Part shown: positions 24,622-38,385 of the stretch, piece by piece
Numbering within the stretch: position 1 is the stretch's first letter
How the letters are laid out: each line of letters opens with the position of its first letter
From: Prunella strophiata
Lineage: Eukaryota > Chordata > Aves > Passeriformes > Prunellidae
Direction: 5' to 3'
Assembly (NCBI GenBank): GCA_036583965.1
Contig: JAZBQD010000030.1
Location: forward strand, 54,375,551-54,439,550
Length of the DNA stretch: 64,000 nucleotides
Position numbers and translations under genes: made by a program
Notes under the pieces: generated by a model
Seen by the model: only the letters and a program-made list of their open reading frames with translations
What the model was told of the DNA's origin: nothing
Database searches by the model: none

Positions 24622-27600
24622 AGAACACTCTGGTTGCAAAAGAAAACAGGTATGCAGCCATCTTGGTTATTATTGTCTATAGCAATATAAGAACACTGAA
24701 TCTTTGCAATACGAATGCACAACAACATCACCCAAGGACATGCAGGAGGGAAAAGAAAGAAAAAGGACAAGAGTGTGAAGATGTCACCACCTGTAGGCCC
24801 TGCGACGAGACTGGGCTGCCCCGCAGTCTCCACTGAAGTGGTGGTCCCAGACCTGATCCATCAGGTGCTGGGGTATATCCAAAAGAGTGATGGGGGAAAG
24901 CCTTGGGAAAACCCACAGAACACAACATCTATTGGGTTTATATTCACTCAGGTTCGGGTGGGAAAGCCCACATGCCTCCCCTGAGTGGGCTTCACGCTGG
25001 ATGATGCAATGTCGGGGATCACGGGACACTTCCAGGGCTCTTGACACCTTCTAAATCAACACAGGTGCCCACGGCACCAGCGCAGTTGAGTCCACGATGG
25101 CCCATCATGGCCCATCAGCCACGTGCCAATGTCCCGCTATGTTCCCAGCGGGAGGAGGGGGATCACACAACCCGGAGATTTGTGCAAGGGAGGGCAACTC
25201 AGCATGGGGAGAGGCACCACAAGGTCTCCACAGGATCTGCCTCCTGTCTCACTCACAGCCCATCATTCCCCCTCTGAAATACCAGATGAGAGGTTGGCCA
25301 TTACACACCCAAAAGCTCATCACCTTTCAACAAAGCACCCCGGCATCTCCACAAAAGGGAGATTGTTTGAGTCGTTATCCCTTAACAGTTCCGTGCAAGG
25401 GACACAGACAAACCCATCCACATGAATCTATGGGCAATGAATTTCTCAGCTGAAACGAAGCAGCAGCTTGTGAGCATGGCTTCCTTGTTGACAGCAGGGC
25501 ACTGCCATGCCTCTTCTGCGGCTGAAAACAGCCCGTGTTTTCACACAACTCCAAAACAGTTTGGAGCTGGTTTTGGTTCTGGTTGACCTGGTGGTCTGTG
25601 CTAGGAGGAACTCTTGAGGTGAGAGTAAATTGATGCATTAGGCAGTGCTGGACACCCTAAACCCGTGACAGTGTAGGGCCGGTAGGAGAGGCTGGGATAG
25701 GACACCCTGCCTGGGATAGACCTGCCCCTGCTGTCTGAGACCCATCACAGCCATCCAAACGTGGGCAAAGCAGTGGGCTACTATTGCTAAAACAGCCCCT
25801 GCCTGTGCCGTGTCAGCCATAGAAGTGTTCTCACAGAACCAAAACACTGAATCGCAGCTGCGCTGTGGAGAGGGCACAGAGAGTGTAAAGTTCTCACCCC
25901 TACACCCACATCACAGTTACCTGTGTTATTAATTACCTCCAAGGAGGGAATTAGGAAGTACAGAGGTAAGAGATCTCTGGGGTCTTCACAGCTCTTGGAA
26001 AAGCAGAGTTCAGAAGCCCCGAACCTCCTTCTCAGGGTAGTTTCAGATATTTGTCTCCTTTTTAAAAAATTTCCATGTCAGCTTCTCAGCTGTACTTGCA
26101 TCTGGGATACATATGGAGGAGAGAAAAAAAAGCAGTGCCTGGCGCCAAACGGGGCCTGCTGCAGCCTTTAACAGTCCTCTCCTCTTACTATTAAAATGCA
26201 GCTTTGCCCACTGAAAATGCTGCTTTATTGCTGCAAAAATACTTCCCAAAGACATGGCCCTTGGAGCACAGCAGGGAAACATGACGTGAAGCAGGCAGGG
26301 GCGGAGTGGCAGGCACAGGGGCTGAGAGCAGCAGCCAGGTCCAGGCTGTCCCAGAGACTCCCAGCCCTGCTGACCTGGCTGCCAGGGGCTCAGCAGCATG
26401 GGAGCTGCTTGGAGGTGGGCTGAGCAGTGCATGGGCCAGGGTTCTCATGGGGAAAAGCAGCAATGATGCATGGTTCAGGCTGCCCTGGATCACAGCTCAG
26501 GGGATGGGACCATGCTGAGCCTTCATCCATCCATCATGTTTTGCTCCCCAGATGGGCAGTTCTCCTCCATCTCACCTGGACATTAGTGGGACATCTCTCC
26601 AGTTCCTACAGACTGCTTTCACGTGGGACCTGGCTCTCTTTTCACATCCCCACAGTCCTGGCCTCATTCCATGCCCCCCAGCCTGTGCACACCAAAGAGC
26701 AATTGCACATAGGAGGATGTTTTCTGCATCCCACCACCATGTCCCAGTTTGAGGCCAGCTGGTTCTGCTGCTGTCCTGTATTTTGCATGACAGTGCCCAG
26801 AGAAATGAACCCTGCTGGGGGGCAGGAAGGGAAGCCAGGACCTGGAGGAGGACATGCTGGTAAGGCCAGGAAAGCCCATCGATTTTTGACACTTGTGGGG
26901 GGCTGTGGCTGTGCTGCTGTACCTGGGAAGTGGCTGGCAGCTCCTTTGAAGCCTCCTGCCCTGTCTGCCTGCCAGCTGCTCTCCGTGCTGTGGCTGCCCA
27001 CGCAGGCACCGTGGGCGGGAGGCGGGAAGGGAGCGATGCTGAGGCTCAGGTTTGGTGGGATGGTGAGCTGCCCGCAGTGGGGATGGGCAATGTGCCACCC
27101 ATGCAGCATTTTTGCAGATTTTGGGAGCTGTGACTGTGAGCTATGGTCCTGGGGGGTCTTCCTCCCCTCTTTTACAGCACCTGGTAGTCTCCAAGCAGCA
27201 AGTCAGAATCTATTTCTGATCGAGACAAATAGCACTTCAGTGGGATGCCGAATACTTTTGCAGGCATTTGGCTTGAAGCTGTAGGAGGACAGTGCTGTTT
27301 ACAGCATGAACCTGCAACAGGACAGGGCTGGTGACTGCATAAACCTAAGTCACTGTTTCAGAGATGCCCAAAAGAGGGAAGAAAATTTGGCCTTACCTAG
27401 GTCAGTTGGGTCTTAACCCTTTCTGTGGGTTCTTGCCAAAGCCCTTACAAAACAGCTTGTTTTTCAAGAGTTGTTTTCTTGCCTGCACTGTTTGTGCCTG
27501 TTCTCATGCACGGCATGCATCTCACCCACCTGGCTGCATCCTCAGCAATCTGTGAAGGCTGCACACAGATTTTAAATGCAGCAGCAGGCTGTGAAATACT

Positions 27601-27791
27601 TTGTTATCAAAGCTCTGTCTTTTGGCTGTACTATACCTGCCATCAGTACCCATTCTAAGGCTTCTTGCATGACACTACAGAGTTTTCTTCACCAAACAGG
27701 ATGCAGAATAGATAGGAAATTGTTGCATTGTTTTGGTGTTTTTTTAATCCTTGTCTTGTCTTTCCTTTAGTTCCAGTGTGTATAGCTGAAA
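24622..27791. other. Noncoding DNA with GC-rich domain
   Basis: GC content rises from about 24780 to 27150. Open frames of 100-285 codons appear on both strands (the longest at 26427-27284 plus), but up to four frames are open at once between 26570 and 27110, which points to stop-poor composition. A short GGCCCATCA tandem lies at about 25098-25118. No gene was recognised. Confidence 0.5.
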
Positions 27792-27899
27792 GATGTGGTT
27801 AGGGACATGGTTTAGTGGTGGACCTGGCAGTGCTGGGTTAATGGTTGGACTTGATGATCTTGGAGATCTTTTCCAAGGGGAATGAGTCTACGATTCTCT
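27792..27899 (+). mobile_element. CR1 3'-terminal fragment, plus strand
   Basis: GATGTGGTTAGGGACATGGT, TTAGTGGTGGACCTGGCAGT, GCTGGGTTAATGGTTGGACT and TTGATGATCTTGGAGATCTT follow the standard CR1 3' UTR order. A diverged terminal octamer (CGATTCTCTA) ends it. The copy is about 108 bp and strongly 5'-truncated. Confidence 0.9.
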
Positions 27900-30440
27900 A
27901 TTTTTGCTTTCCCTGTTTTTATATCAAATACAAAAACCAAATACACACTCACATTTATGCTCTACCGCTGATACCCACTCACATTCTCTCTTCACGCCAA
28001 AGTAAGATTTGTATCCACCTCTTCCTGTAGCAGCCCATTGGTGAAGAGCTGAACGTTTTAGCAGTTTTAATCAGCTAAGACCAATTTTGATGTGTTACTT
28101 CAGAAATGGAAAGTGAAATTAGAAGTTAGATTTCATTGCAAAAGAACTGGTTGCATTAAGAGGCAGTGGAATTAGTAAAGCAATATGGAATAAAAATTAT
28201 AAATAATAAAAACAATGAGCTTCGGGAAAATGTTGGTATTGTTTTTGTTTCTCTTTTTTTTTTTTTTTTTTTTTTTCCCCAAGCATTGCTAAGTTTTCAG
28301 AGTACTTTGCCCACACCCAAAGTTCTCCTTCTGTGAAAAAGAAAAGGATCTCATTTTTTTCAGAATAGTCTCTGGGAAGCTGCGATAAATCACGTATATT
28401 GTTGTCACCTCACCTCAAGCATTCTGAAATTTCTGTGGTGACCACAGCCAGAGACAGAGGTGAAAAATATTGGGTTGAAATAGAAAGGAATGAGTGGCTG
28501 CTCTTGGGTTATAAGAAAATAACACAGGTGTTAAAGTGTCCTCCAGTGCCAACCCAAACAAAGGGTGGCCTGTGCTTAATTTTCCTTGGAGTAACAAGGG
28601 TGTAGTTTCCAAATACAACGAGATTTCTTTCCATAAAATTTATTTTATGAATCAAGATTACGTTTTCAAACTGAGAAATTAACAAGTCCACGGATTTCTG
28701 GATTCATGTGCTTTGACAAATGAGGTCGATTTTAATGACATTAGCACTGAGTGGACAAATGGGACTAATTTGCAGGATAGTGGATTCCAGATATAAAGAA
28801 ATTTTTGGTGATAAAGATTTATGAATACCGTGTTCACACTGATGAAGTGCTTGGTTGTTGCTACTTAAAATTTAATACTGGTTCCCCTTGGACTTTTTTT
28901 TTTTTGTTTTGTTTTCATCCTGTGGCCTTTTTGAGGGCAGGAAAAGAAGAAGACAGCAAAAGGATTTAGAGGATGTGAATGGGGTCAGGCTCCGCACGCG
29001 CTAAAGAAACAACAAATCGTCTGAGGTCATAGACATTGTTAAATTGCACTCAAAGTGTCCAGTGCTTTTGTTCCAGCTGATATCCTAAAGCAGATGCCTG
29101 GTTGTTTATTCAGTATGGAGATAAAGCTGAGCTGGCTGTGGTGGGGACTGTCGCTTGCCTACGCAGCCTGCCTGGGGCACTGTGCCAGCAGGAGATGCTT
29201 CAGACCCTGGTGCTGTGCCTTCCTTCCCAGCAAGAGGAATGATGCCTGCAGAAGTGCTCAGGAAAAGGTGCCTGAGACCCAGAGGGTGGTGGGAACATCC
29301 TGGCTCAGCTCCCTCCTGCTGCTTTGCAGGAAAAGAAGAGGAAAAGGTGTGGGGATTTCTAAGGCAAGGCATAACTTCTGCTGCTGGATCTTTGGTGGCG
29401 TTTCCCGGCTGTCCCAGGAGGGAACCAGGTGGAAAGGGAACAGCCTTTGTTGCCTCCTTGAGCTGTCCATGCCTCCATGGGACATGTGGGTTTTTCCTCT
29501 CCCAAGCAGGAGGAGGGCAGAGCAGCTCTTGGGGCGCCTTGGGCAGTGTTGAGCTCCTCATAAAGGCCACTGATTTCAGAGGCAGTTCTGCATCACAATA
29601 TTTTTAAGAGCTTGGGGGCTTTTTGCATTCTGAAGTGGCAGTACTCTGGGAAAGCTTTGGTGGGCTCTCAGCTCCTCTAAACACATTCCCATCAACAGCT
29701 GATGCCATGGAATAGCATCAGGCTCTGTGTTGCTTCAAGCAGCATCATAAACCCCATGGTAGCAAAATGCTTCTCTGGGCCATTCTGCCTCCAGAACCTC
29801 TGTCATGCACTGTAGGATGGGATGCTGAGTAGCTTAGGCAGAATTCCTGTAGCTACTGAAATATTATGACCTTTAAAGTGACCTTGTTCCTCTATCAATG
29901 ACTAATATCAGTGACTAATAATCTTCCTTTTCTGACTGATCTTTTCAAAACATAATAATTTCTTGGGGTGTGGTGAAAGGTAGCAATTGCAAATAGACAA
30001 CATTTCTTTTGACTTATCAAAATACACAGACAAAAACAATCCCAAGGAATGTCAGAAGAATGACTGACTGGGCAAGTAAAGTTCTATTGCTCTATATAAT
30101 ATTCCCTTTGCAATGTGGGTTTGCAGTTTCATATCATACCATAAAGAGCAGGTAGCTCTTGTGCCCTTCTGAAGGGCAAATGAGCCCTTCTAATTCACTC
30201 CTGTAACTGCCTGGTACATGCCTTCTGTTCAGCTATTATTTACAAAAAAAAAAACATTAAAATGTGATCTGAATAATTTTCTGCTTCTGAATTTCTTAGT
30301 TTTCTTTTCACTTGTTTTTGCCCTAAGGTATTCTTAGCATTGCTTTTTCTTGGGGATGTTACATAAAAGACTTTAACCTGTAGCAGTTGTTTAAAATTAA
30401 CTCTGGCAAAATGAATGTAATATCATCATATTCTTCTAAT
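27900..30440. other. Unique noncoding DNA
   Basis: Mostly AT-rich. It includes a 23-nt T run (listed separately) and another T-rich patch at about 28898-28915. The GC-rich patch at 29055-29610 has overlapping open frames on both strands and no recognisable protein. Confidence 0.55.
28254..28276. repeat. Poly(T) run, 23 nt
   Basis: Uninterrupted T run followed by CCCCAAGC. Confidence 0.97.
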
Positions 30441-31110
30441 AGGAGGTGATTTCCCTGCTTCAGACACCAGAATATCCGTGCATAGCATCTGGTGAGTTAA
30501 AGTCCAGGAGGGAAGAAGCTGGCAAAGAAAGCAGGGACACAGATGAAGACAGAGAGAGACAGTGTCTTTTTCCTTTTGTCAGGAAAATTAATCCACAAAC
30601 ATCAGAGGTTTATATCCAAAAAGGAGACAGAGGAGTCCTTTAACTTTATTCCAATAAAGGGAGAGTCCATGGGGCATTCCCCTGGGGTCTCTCAAATTTT
30701 TGGAGGACGCAGCCTCCTTTTTATCCCAATTTCCCGGCCACATTTCCCTCTCTCTTTCCCCACTGGCTGAGGTACTTGAGAGGTACAGACTTCCCGATAC
30801 GCCTGATACAGAAGATTTCCCTCTAATGTATAACCCTCTCTTTAATTTTTAATTCTTATGGAATTTAGGGGTTTTTCTTCCCCATTGTTTCTTTCATCTT
30901 TCAATGTCTAATTTCATTTATCAACAAACCTGAAGTTTATTTGTAAAAGTAAATATCTTTTTCCATTCATCAATCAGTGGAACCCTTCCCATTGTTTCTT
31001 TTATCTCCCAGTGCTAGCTTTATCTACCAGCAGACCCACAGCTTGTTTGTAAGGACAAATCTGCTATTCCTCTCACTTTTAACTGTTGGCACCTTCTACC
31101 AACACAGCTG
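30441..31110 (-). mobile_element. Probable endogenous retrovirus LTR, minus strand
   Basis: Read on the minus strand, this segment has the order of an LTR. On the right is a U3-like part with an imperfect tandem duplication of about 100 bp (30876-30975 and 30983-31078, period about 107 bp). A TATA-like box (GGGATAAAAAGG, about 30718-30729) follows, and an AATAAA signal lies about 75 bp further on (plus-strand TTTATT at 30641-30646). A U5-like part is on the left. U3 tandem repeats are a common retroviral enhancer arrangement. No internal retroviral coding sequence is seen on either side, so a solo LTR is likely. The ends and target-site duplication could not be fixed. Confidence 0.55.
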
Positions 31111-34100
31111 CTCCATGTCCCCAACATCTGATGAGCTGATTTTATGAATCTGCACCGTTAGGCTTGTTCTCATATTTTGAGGTTACATGTCTGAAGTCTA
31201 GGGCTGCATTCATCCTATACCTGGAGCATCAGAAGGAAACATGCAGCTGACTGATCTCCCATGTCTTTCAAAACTGGGCATCTCTAGAGAGCAGTTCACA
31301 TGTTGGGTGGGACATATCAGCATCTTTTTTAAATTGACTAAGGCCAGTTTTGCAAAATATAGTTCCAAAATCAAATTGTCTATATTGACAATTCAGGCAG
31401 CTCAGGAAGTCTTGCCAAGGAAATGGATCTCCAAGTCACTACACCTAAAGAAACCAGGCAGAGAAAACATTTCTGCCCTTTGTCTGGCAAATAAAATTTG
31501 AAGACAGTTAGAAAAGCATCTTTCAATCACTTTGCAGGAGTGTTTTGTACCAATGAAGATGAGGGTGGGTGCTCAGTGACATTGTCAGATGCCAACCAGA
31601 TCTTGCATTTCTGTCAAGATCAATAGGAAGTTGGCAAGGTAACACTTTTCACATCCTGTGAAGTAGAAGCTTCTCTTTCTAAGCTGGCCATTAAATGCTC
31701 AAGAATCTAAATGTCCCTGAAAACCCCATTTATTGGGAGTTAAGTTGCTTTTCACAATGGTGTATTTGGGACCCTAAGTCATTTTTAAGAATGCCTTTTT
31801 GAAAAGTGGGATTGTAAATCCTCTTAGATGCTGCTTGTGACCACAATATGTTGGGGAGGGCTTGTGAGAGCCAAGAAAATTTGATTACCTGTTAGTTGAG
31901 CGTGTTCTTAGGCAGACCAAGTGCAAAGAGTAATTTTATTTAGCTTGAAGTATCTGGTAAACATAGAGAGAAAAAGAGCTCTGCAGTTGGACAGGTCTTA
32001 TCTCAGTATCTTTATTTACATATTCAAAGAACACTGACGCAATCAAGCTACCAAAAGAACTGCTTTCCATCAGCCTGGGAACAGAAACAAATTAGTCTTT
32101 AATAGTGTTGTGTGAAAACTCTGGTGAATGTTATGTAAAACTGTGCAAACAGAATGTTTGTGTTCTAGTTCCAGGTCATTTAGTGGGCAAAAAGAGAGAC
32201 ATTTTGTGTGAAATAGCCATGAAGTGGTTTGCTATTATATAAGGATAGGAACTGCTAGATCAAACTAATGGTGACATGCCGAGAACCAGATGCTTCAAAG
32301 CAAAATGTAAGACATCCCAGTGTGGATAATTATGAAATAGTCTGACCATAGGGGAAATTTCTGCATAAATGACTTTAGTCCTAAAAGGCTACATGTTTGT
32401 ATTGCTTCTGAAAAGGTTTTAGTCTGATTTCCCACAGACACAGGGCTTATGCAACCAGTGTGCTGCCTGGCTGTGCACATCTCCGACTCCCTCCCTCTCT
32501 GTCTACTCCCCTGTCTCCAGCAACCTCTGAACACGTCCAAACTCTGCCACATGGAGCAGAGAGGAGCAGGTCTCACAAACAGTTAATTTCCTACAGGTTT
32601 CATGAATATAACCTGCTCCCTAGTGAGCAGAGACAGGTAATCATGCCAGCTCAAGGTGAGCTTACACCTCATTAGAAACCAGAGGAAAGCACACAGGAGA
32701 GCATCTTATAAGTGTTCTGTCTGTGGGAAAAGTTTCAGCCATGGCTCTCCATCAACATGAGATGCAAATCCTAGGTAGCCACTGGCACTAAGGGTGCTAT
32801 GTCTTTCTCCTATTTATTATAACTGTGGATATCCCCAGGATTTAATACAAATGCTTAACTCTTTGTGACTGAACATGTTCTCAGCTTTTACAACCTCCAG
32901 GAGCAATGACTGCTAGTTGAATAAATTGCAGAAAGGACATTTCTTTTAGGTACCCAAAATCTACAGATTTCCTTGTAGCTCTTCCCATAAAGCAGCTGGG
33001 CTTAATTAGTGCATGATGCTCTTTATGGGCCAGCAGGCTAATTTGTAAATTAATTAGAAGTAAGTTGAAGGCAGTCTCCTGCCCCTTGGGAATGCTACAA
33101 TTAATTGCTTCAAGGTGTTGAAACCTTGTCTCTGCCACACTAGGCTGGCTGACCCCTCTCTGGAGTCAAAACCATGTAAGAAAATTTATGTTCTCTCTTT
33201 ACTCAGACCAGGACAGGGTCACCCCATGGCATCCATCTTTTTCACAATGGGATTCTGTGGAGTCCTCAAGATGAAGATACAGTGTCTTCAAAGCTTGGCC
33301 ATCTTCTGAAGGAACTGGGCCACAGTGAGCTGCCCCATGCCAAACTTGCAGTGCCCCTTGCACTGTCAAATGCCACATCTTGTACCTCTTTTTCATCACT
33401 TAAACAGCAGCCTGAACTAAATTCTCTGGGGAGAAGATCCATGGTCCTTGCCATCGTGCTGACATTGTCCCTGGTGGTGTTTAATATTGAACAAAAGTCA
33501 CAATAGAAAGTTCTAAGGTGGGAAAGTGGGTCCTCTAAACTAGAAGGGGGTATGTATATGTATTTTCCACAAAATTCAGCTGCTGGTATAACATTGCTAA
33601 TGGGGGTGATGTATTCATAGATATTTTGACAGCTCCTCAAGGCAGTCTGATTTCAATTCCAATTGCACAACTTGCCTTTTACTTTCCACTAATGTTTGTG
33701 CAAGGACTTTATTGTTCCTAGGAGCAGTATTGCGAAGGAACTTTGACACACCCACCTCTGGGCTGCTTGCTCCTAAAATGAAGTAAGCAAAATAAAATCA
33801 ACCTATATTTCATTTGGAAGCCCCAAATGATTTATAAGATGAACAAACTTGTCAGGGACAGTCAGAACTAGCAAGTAATATGTCATGTCTGAGATGGTGG
33901 ATTACACGATTCAGCTGCTTGACTGAAACCCTCAAATATGCAGGAAAACATAGCTCTGGAGCCTGTTTAGGCAAGACATTAATTGAATAAGTCCAGAAAT
34001 TCACACTGTGTATACATTTGTCCCCACAGTGAGCCGAGCCATGTGTTCATTCAGTTTTCTTGGAGATGAGGCTTTGATTCACACAGAGGCGCTGAAATAA

Positions 34101-37100
34101 CCCAGCAGCCTGAGAGAGGAGCAGCAAAGCCCTGCAGGTCAGAGGGGACACAGAGCCTGGTAAGCCCAAAGGACTGATGGCCATTCTTGTCAGTTTCTGT
34201 CTGAAACAAGGCTCTGAAGAATTTTACTTGGTCTTTTTGTGAAGTAGCTGAGTGTCACGTGTTTTTGACAAGATGGCCTATTTGATGGAACACCGTGCTT
34301 CTCTGGGAAGCCATATCAGGGTGTATTTCCATACCTTCTCTTTGGCCCTTGTACATTGGTGTCCATGCGTGCAATATACTTTGTGTTCCAGTCTTCTCTT
34401 GCATGTCTACCACACATCCTCGCTTCTAAACTCTCACATAATCTATTTAAAGGGTGATATTTTTGGCTTTTAAGAGCGGTGTTAACAAGGTTCAGATGCT
34501 GCCATCACTTTGGAAAGAGCTAGGTTTCCTTTGCCAGTTGTACTATGCACTGGTAAAAAAAAAAAATAAAATCCATCAGTGTGGACATTACAGTGAAGTT
34601 CTTGTATTTAGCAGGTGAAAAGCCAATACTCGACCTGCAGTGAGATGTGCTCATGGAAAACCCCTGGAAGCTGTTTTTAGCAGCAAGGCATTAGTCACCC
34701 CTGGAAGGCTGCTGGCTGCTGGGTGCCTCTGTGCCACGCCACGTGCGAGGAGCGCTCTGGATGCTGCACAGCGTCAGCAGCCGCTCCCGCCTTGCCCCAG
34801 GTGTTGAGTTTAAGTGCACAGCTCCTGCTTATTTTAGGAAAACATGAGCTCACATTCCAGACAGCCTTCTCGGCAGCCAGGAGGTGTGGGCTGTGGTCCT
34901 TCCCCGCTCTGGGGGGCCAGGAGGGGTAAGGCTCCACATGAGCAAGGAACGCCTGGTGGGATTTCTGTTGAACAGGTCTGGGGACATGGGGTGGTCAGGA
35001 GACAAGGCAAGAGTGAGGAAGGGCTGAGAAAGGGATGTTTTCACGTCAGATGGAGATCAGGCAAAGAGGAGACAGCAGAGCAGTGAAATCATGAAGAGAG
35101 GATTGGAATCTATTAGATCATCAGAAGTGGTGGATTAAGTCATGCTGCATGAAGGTTAAGGCAACTACTAAAAAAACTTAGGGAAAATACAGGTGATGAA
35201 GGAAGTAGTCAGTTTAATAGACTGGAAATCTGGCTTGCCTGCAGGGATGTCACCTCAGAGCAACGACTCTTCCTGGGAAAAAGAAAGGCAGCTGCTGCCT
35301 GCTCGATGGTTACTCATCCTCTCCAATCTCCAGTTCCCCCAATCTCCAGCACAGCTGGGCCAGTAGGGAGGGGATTCTGGCTCAGTGCCCCAAGGGGACT
35401 GCCAGATTTGTCTGGCTAGTGGAGGAGAGCCCCAGTGAGGATGGCAGTGTGCTGGCTGTGCAAGCATGGGGATGTGCTTTGGCACGAGTTAGCAGAGGCT
35501 CAGCCAGGTCCCTTCTCCCAGACCAGCCAGCCCTTTCCTTCCTCTGCAGCTGAGACAGGGATCTGCAGAGAATAAAGGCTGCTAATACACAGTGTCATTG
35601 CTTTATAAGGAAATGTCTTGAAATAATACAGCTTTTGTTGATGTCTTTATTTTATGACAGCCTAAGAGTGTGTGGACCTTGAACTGGATAAACAGTGTTG
35701 GGAACACTTTTTCTGATGGAGGGTATTAAACAAATATGAAAGTGTTAGAAAAGATACAGCATTTCATTTAGACATGTTGAAACACTTTGATGTTTTGTCT
35801 GGTGAATTTTCAGGACCTGGATACCCTTCATTCAAAATGCCTAGAAAGTAAAACATGAAAAGTAGAACAGAAAAAAAAAAGGGTTGAACAGAGGGTCTTG
35901 CTTGAAACAAGGCTGTTGGGAGAGAAACACTGGCTGTCTCAGCTGCTAAATTATCCCTTCAGGTTTTTTTGCTAAGGCTCTCCTGGAGCAATGGAACAGT
36001 GGGCTCTTAAATCTTGACAGGGGATCCTCCTGGCACAGGGAAAGCTCTGGATGGCCCCAAGATGAGCAGGTTGCTTAAGAGAGGCTTTAGTTGTGTTTGA
36101 ACCAGGCAGGTCTCTCTGTCTAGGGCCGAAAGCATGTGGGAAGGCACAATGCAGCTGAGAAACTCTCTCTTCTGTTTCCATTTTGTGGCTTCTGCAATAA
36201 CCTTTCCGAGGAACCTTATAAACCTCTCAGTAGTGGGGTTTTTAAAACACTGCTGTTATGGTAATAGTTTAGTTCTGCCTCCTTTGTTATGTGTTAATGG
36301 TGCCCTTCTCTAGGCCTACCAATAAAAGGAACTTAAACCTCAATGTGAAAGTCCTTGTAAAGTTCCAAATCAAACACATTTGTGCTGGTTCTCCCGATAT
36401 GCAAGACACTGGGTGGCTGCTGCATTGAGGGTCGGTGTCAGACTTAGCCAGGGAGCTTGCCAGGTCAGCTCTGCATTCGGGATCACCACCTCTACCTGCA
36501 GGGCAGAGCTGGAAAGGAGTTTTACACAGCAAAATCTTTTAAATGAGAGGGGAAGGGGTGGGGAAACTTCAGACAAATTAGAGATAATGAAGAATATGAC
36601 ACCTAGAATTTGGATAAAATGATTCATAATCTGTATTGCACTTTGATCATCTCTTTAATATAACTTTTGAATCAACCTGGTGGAATAAATTCATGTAGAA
36701 TTTATCTACCTGCAAGGGAATTATGCAGGCTTTTTCACAGGTCTACAGAAAACTCTCAGTTACAGCTTTTAATTCTCTATACTGCCATTTTAAAAAGTAG
36801 GAAAAGAGGGATATATCTGATTTTCCCAAACTGTCCAGGGTGTTACCTACATACTGTGCAGACAACCCAGCCCTCAAGGCACTAGAGTCCTGTTGCCTTT
36901 GTGTGGAGGTGATGAGTGCATGTAGATTGGTAGAGCCTGGGCATTTTTGGAGAAAGCTACGGTTCACGTGACATCTTGAGAAGTCTCCTAGCTTTATATT
37001 TCCTATAGTTTCTGTGAGCAATTGCCTACTGGGAAAATTAATGAAAGAAAAATCTATAGGTGAGTTGGAAGTGTGGGCTGATTTGTGGAGAAAAGTACAG

Positions 37101-37899
37101 TGGAAAAAAGAGTAAGGCTGAATTTAGACAGATCTAGAAAATACAAAAATGATGCCAACTCTTTCTTTCCTATTGCCAAGACAGTGTGATTTTATAAATA
37201 GAAAGAGTGAAGGTTTCTGTAAGTCATTAAGAGGTGGTAGCTTGGCTCACCTAATCTTGTCTTTATGTGCTTTTGTGCAAAAGCAAAGACTGTCCCCTGT
37301 GAGCACCATGAAGGTCAAATCTAGTTGTCACTAAGTGCCCTCAGAAAAGATGAAAATATCTCAAGGTAACTTTTTAAGACAGGATCTTGCTGTGGAGATC
37401 CTTGGAGCTTCTGAGAGCTGATAGGATTCCACATGGTGTCCCCTTGGGAGCAGATGAAGTAGGGGTGATCTCAGTTTTTGTATTCATGGATGGGAGATCA
37501 GTTTTGACCCCGATGATGTTCCAAACCCTCAGGAAATATTAAAGTAGAGGTGCTCATGCTGGTGTTCATGGATGACAGAGCTTGAGTCTGGCATGAAGCC
37601 CTTCTTTGTGCATCACACAGTGTGGCAGCCCTGGGGACCTGCTGTTTTATGTGTTTGGGTATGATGAAGTATATGTTCCCAAGGACCAGCCAGGCAAAAG
37701 CAGCTGGCCACTTGGAACTGGCTTTAGGGCCAAATCCAACCCATCAGTCTTCATTTGAGCCATGCTGGTGCAGGTGGTGTGAGGTCATAGACCTGGTTCC
37801 TCTCTGAGATGGAAAGGATGTGCCCACCTGGACCATGAAATGAGCTGCTGGAGGCAAAACCCAGTTCCCACATATGCTGTGCTTTCCTTAGGGTGCCAG
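31111..37899. other. Unique noncoding DNA
   Basis: About 6.8 kb with no recognised gene, RNA or mobile element. A 12-nt A run lies at about 34556. All open frames are under 125 codons. Confidence 0.55.
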
Positions 37900-38187
37900 A
37901 AAAAATTAAAACTTCCAAAAATGGGACAGAAAGAAAAAAAAAATATATATTTTTGTAGTTGGGAAAAGGCAGAGAAAGTAAGAGAGAGACCTTGAATGGA
38001 TCTTTATTTTTGCTGCCAGTGGTCCCAGGATGAAGGCAGGATCCTTATTTATACACCCATCTGGTTTGTACCACAGGCTACACCAGCTGACAGGTTTCCA
38101 CCAGGAGGGTTAGATTCTGTTAAAGCAGCGTTTTCTCGTGGAAAATAGATTCTGCCAGAACATTTCTGGCTAACTTTCGGCACCAAC
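37900..38187 (-). mobile_element. Probable solo LTR, minus strand
   Basis: On the minus strand the segment begins TGTTGGTGCCGAAAGTTAGC (plus-strand end 38187). It has a TATA-like TATAAATAA at plus-strand 38045-38053 and an AATAAA about 40 bp downstream (plus-strand TTTATT at 38003-38008). A pyrimidine- then T-rich U5-like part ends near 37900-37925. The TATA-to-polyadenylation spacing fits a short-R retroviral LTR. No internal sequence and no clear target-site duplication were seen. The left end is uncertain because of an A-rich tract at 37932-37943. Confidence 0.48.
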
Positions 38188-38301
38188 ATGAAAGGCCCCG
38201 ACAGCCGTGCTGTGGTTCCTTCATCTATTAACAGCACAGAGGCTCTGGAGGGGCAGCAGGGGGCCAAAGACACAGCCCCTGCCTCTCCGTGGTGCTGTCT
38301 G
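38188..38301. other. Spacer between LTR and duplication copy
   Basis: Unique sequence. Its last five bases belong to an 8-bp direct repeat (GTCTGCAG, 38297-38304) that recurs at 38385-38392, on the far side of the duplicated segment. Confidence 0.6.
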
Positions 38302-38385
38302 CAGTTAAGTTTGGCAGTTGCACTATTCCTATTAATAAAGTGAGAAAAAGAAGCAGGTAGGAATATCTGAAAGGAATTGTAGGTG
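38302..38385 (+). repeat. 84-bp perfect duplication, copy 1
   Basis: Identical base for base to 41663-41746 in the same orientation, 3,361 bp away. It starts CAGTTAAGTTTGGCAGTTGC and ends GGAATTGTAGGTG, and flanking sequence differs immediately on both sides. This copy is bounded by the direct repeat GTCTGCAG (38297-38304 and 38385-38392), which looks like a target-site duplication. The other copy has no such bounds. I infer that this copy is the derived insertion. There is no terminal inverted repeat, poly(A) tail or coding signature. Confidence 0.97.

Noticed and set aside
24780..25900. GC-rich stretch considered as endogenous retrovirus internal sequence
   Set aside because: No gag, pol or env motif, primer-binding site or flanking LTR pair could be found.
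26427..27284. 285-codon open frame, the longest in the window
   Set aside because: Several minus-strand frames of 144-155 codons are open over the same bases, there is no domain, signal or repeat pattern, and the residue usage (rich in Trp, Cys, Pro, Gly) follows GC-rich composition.
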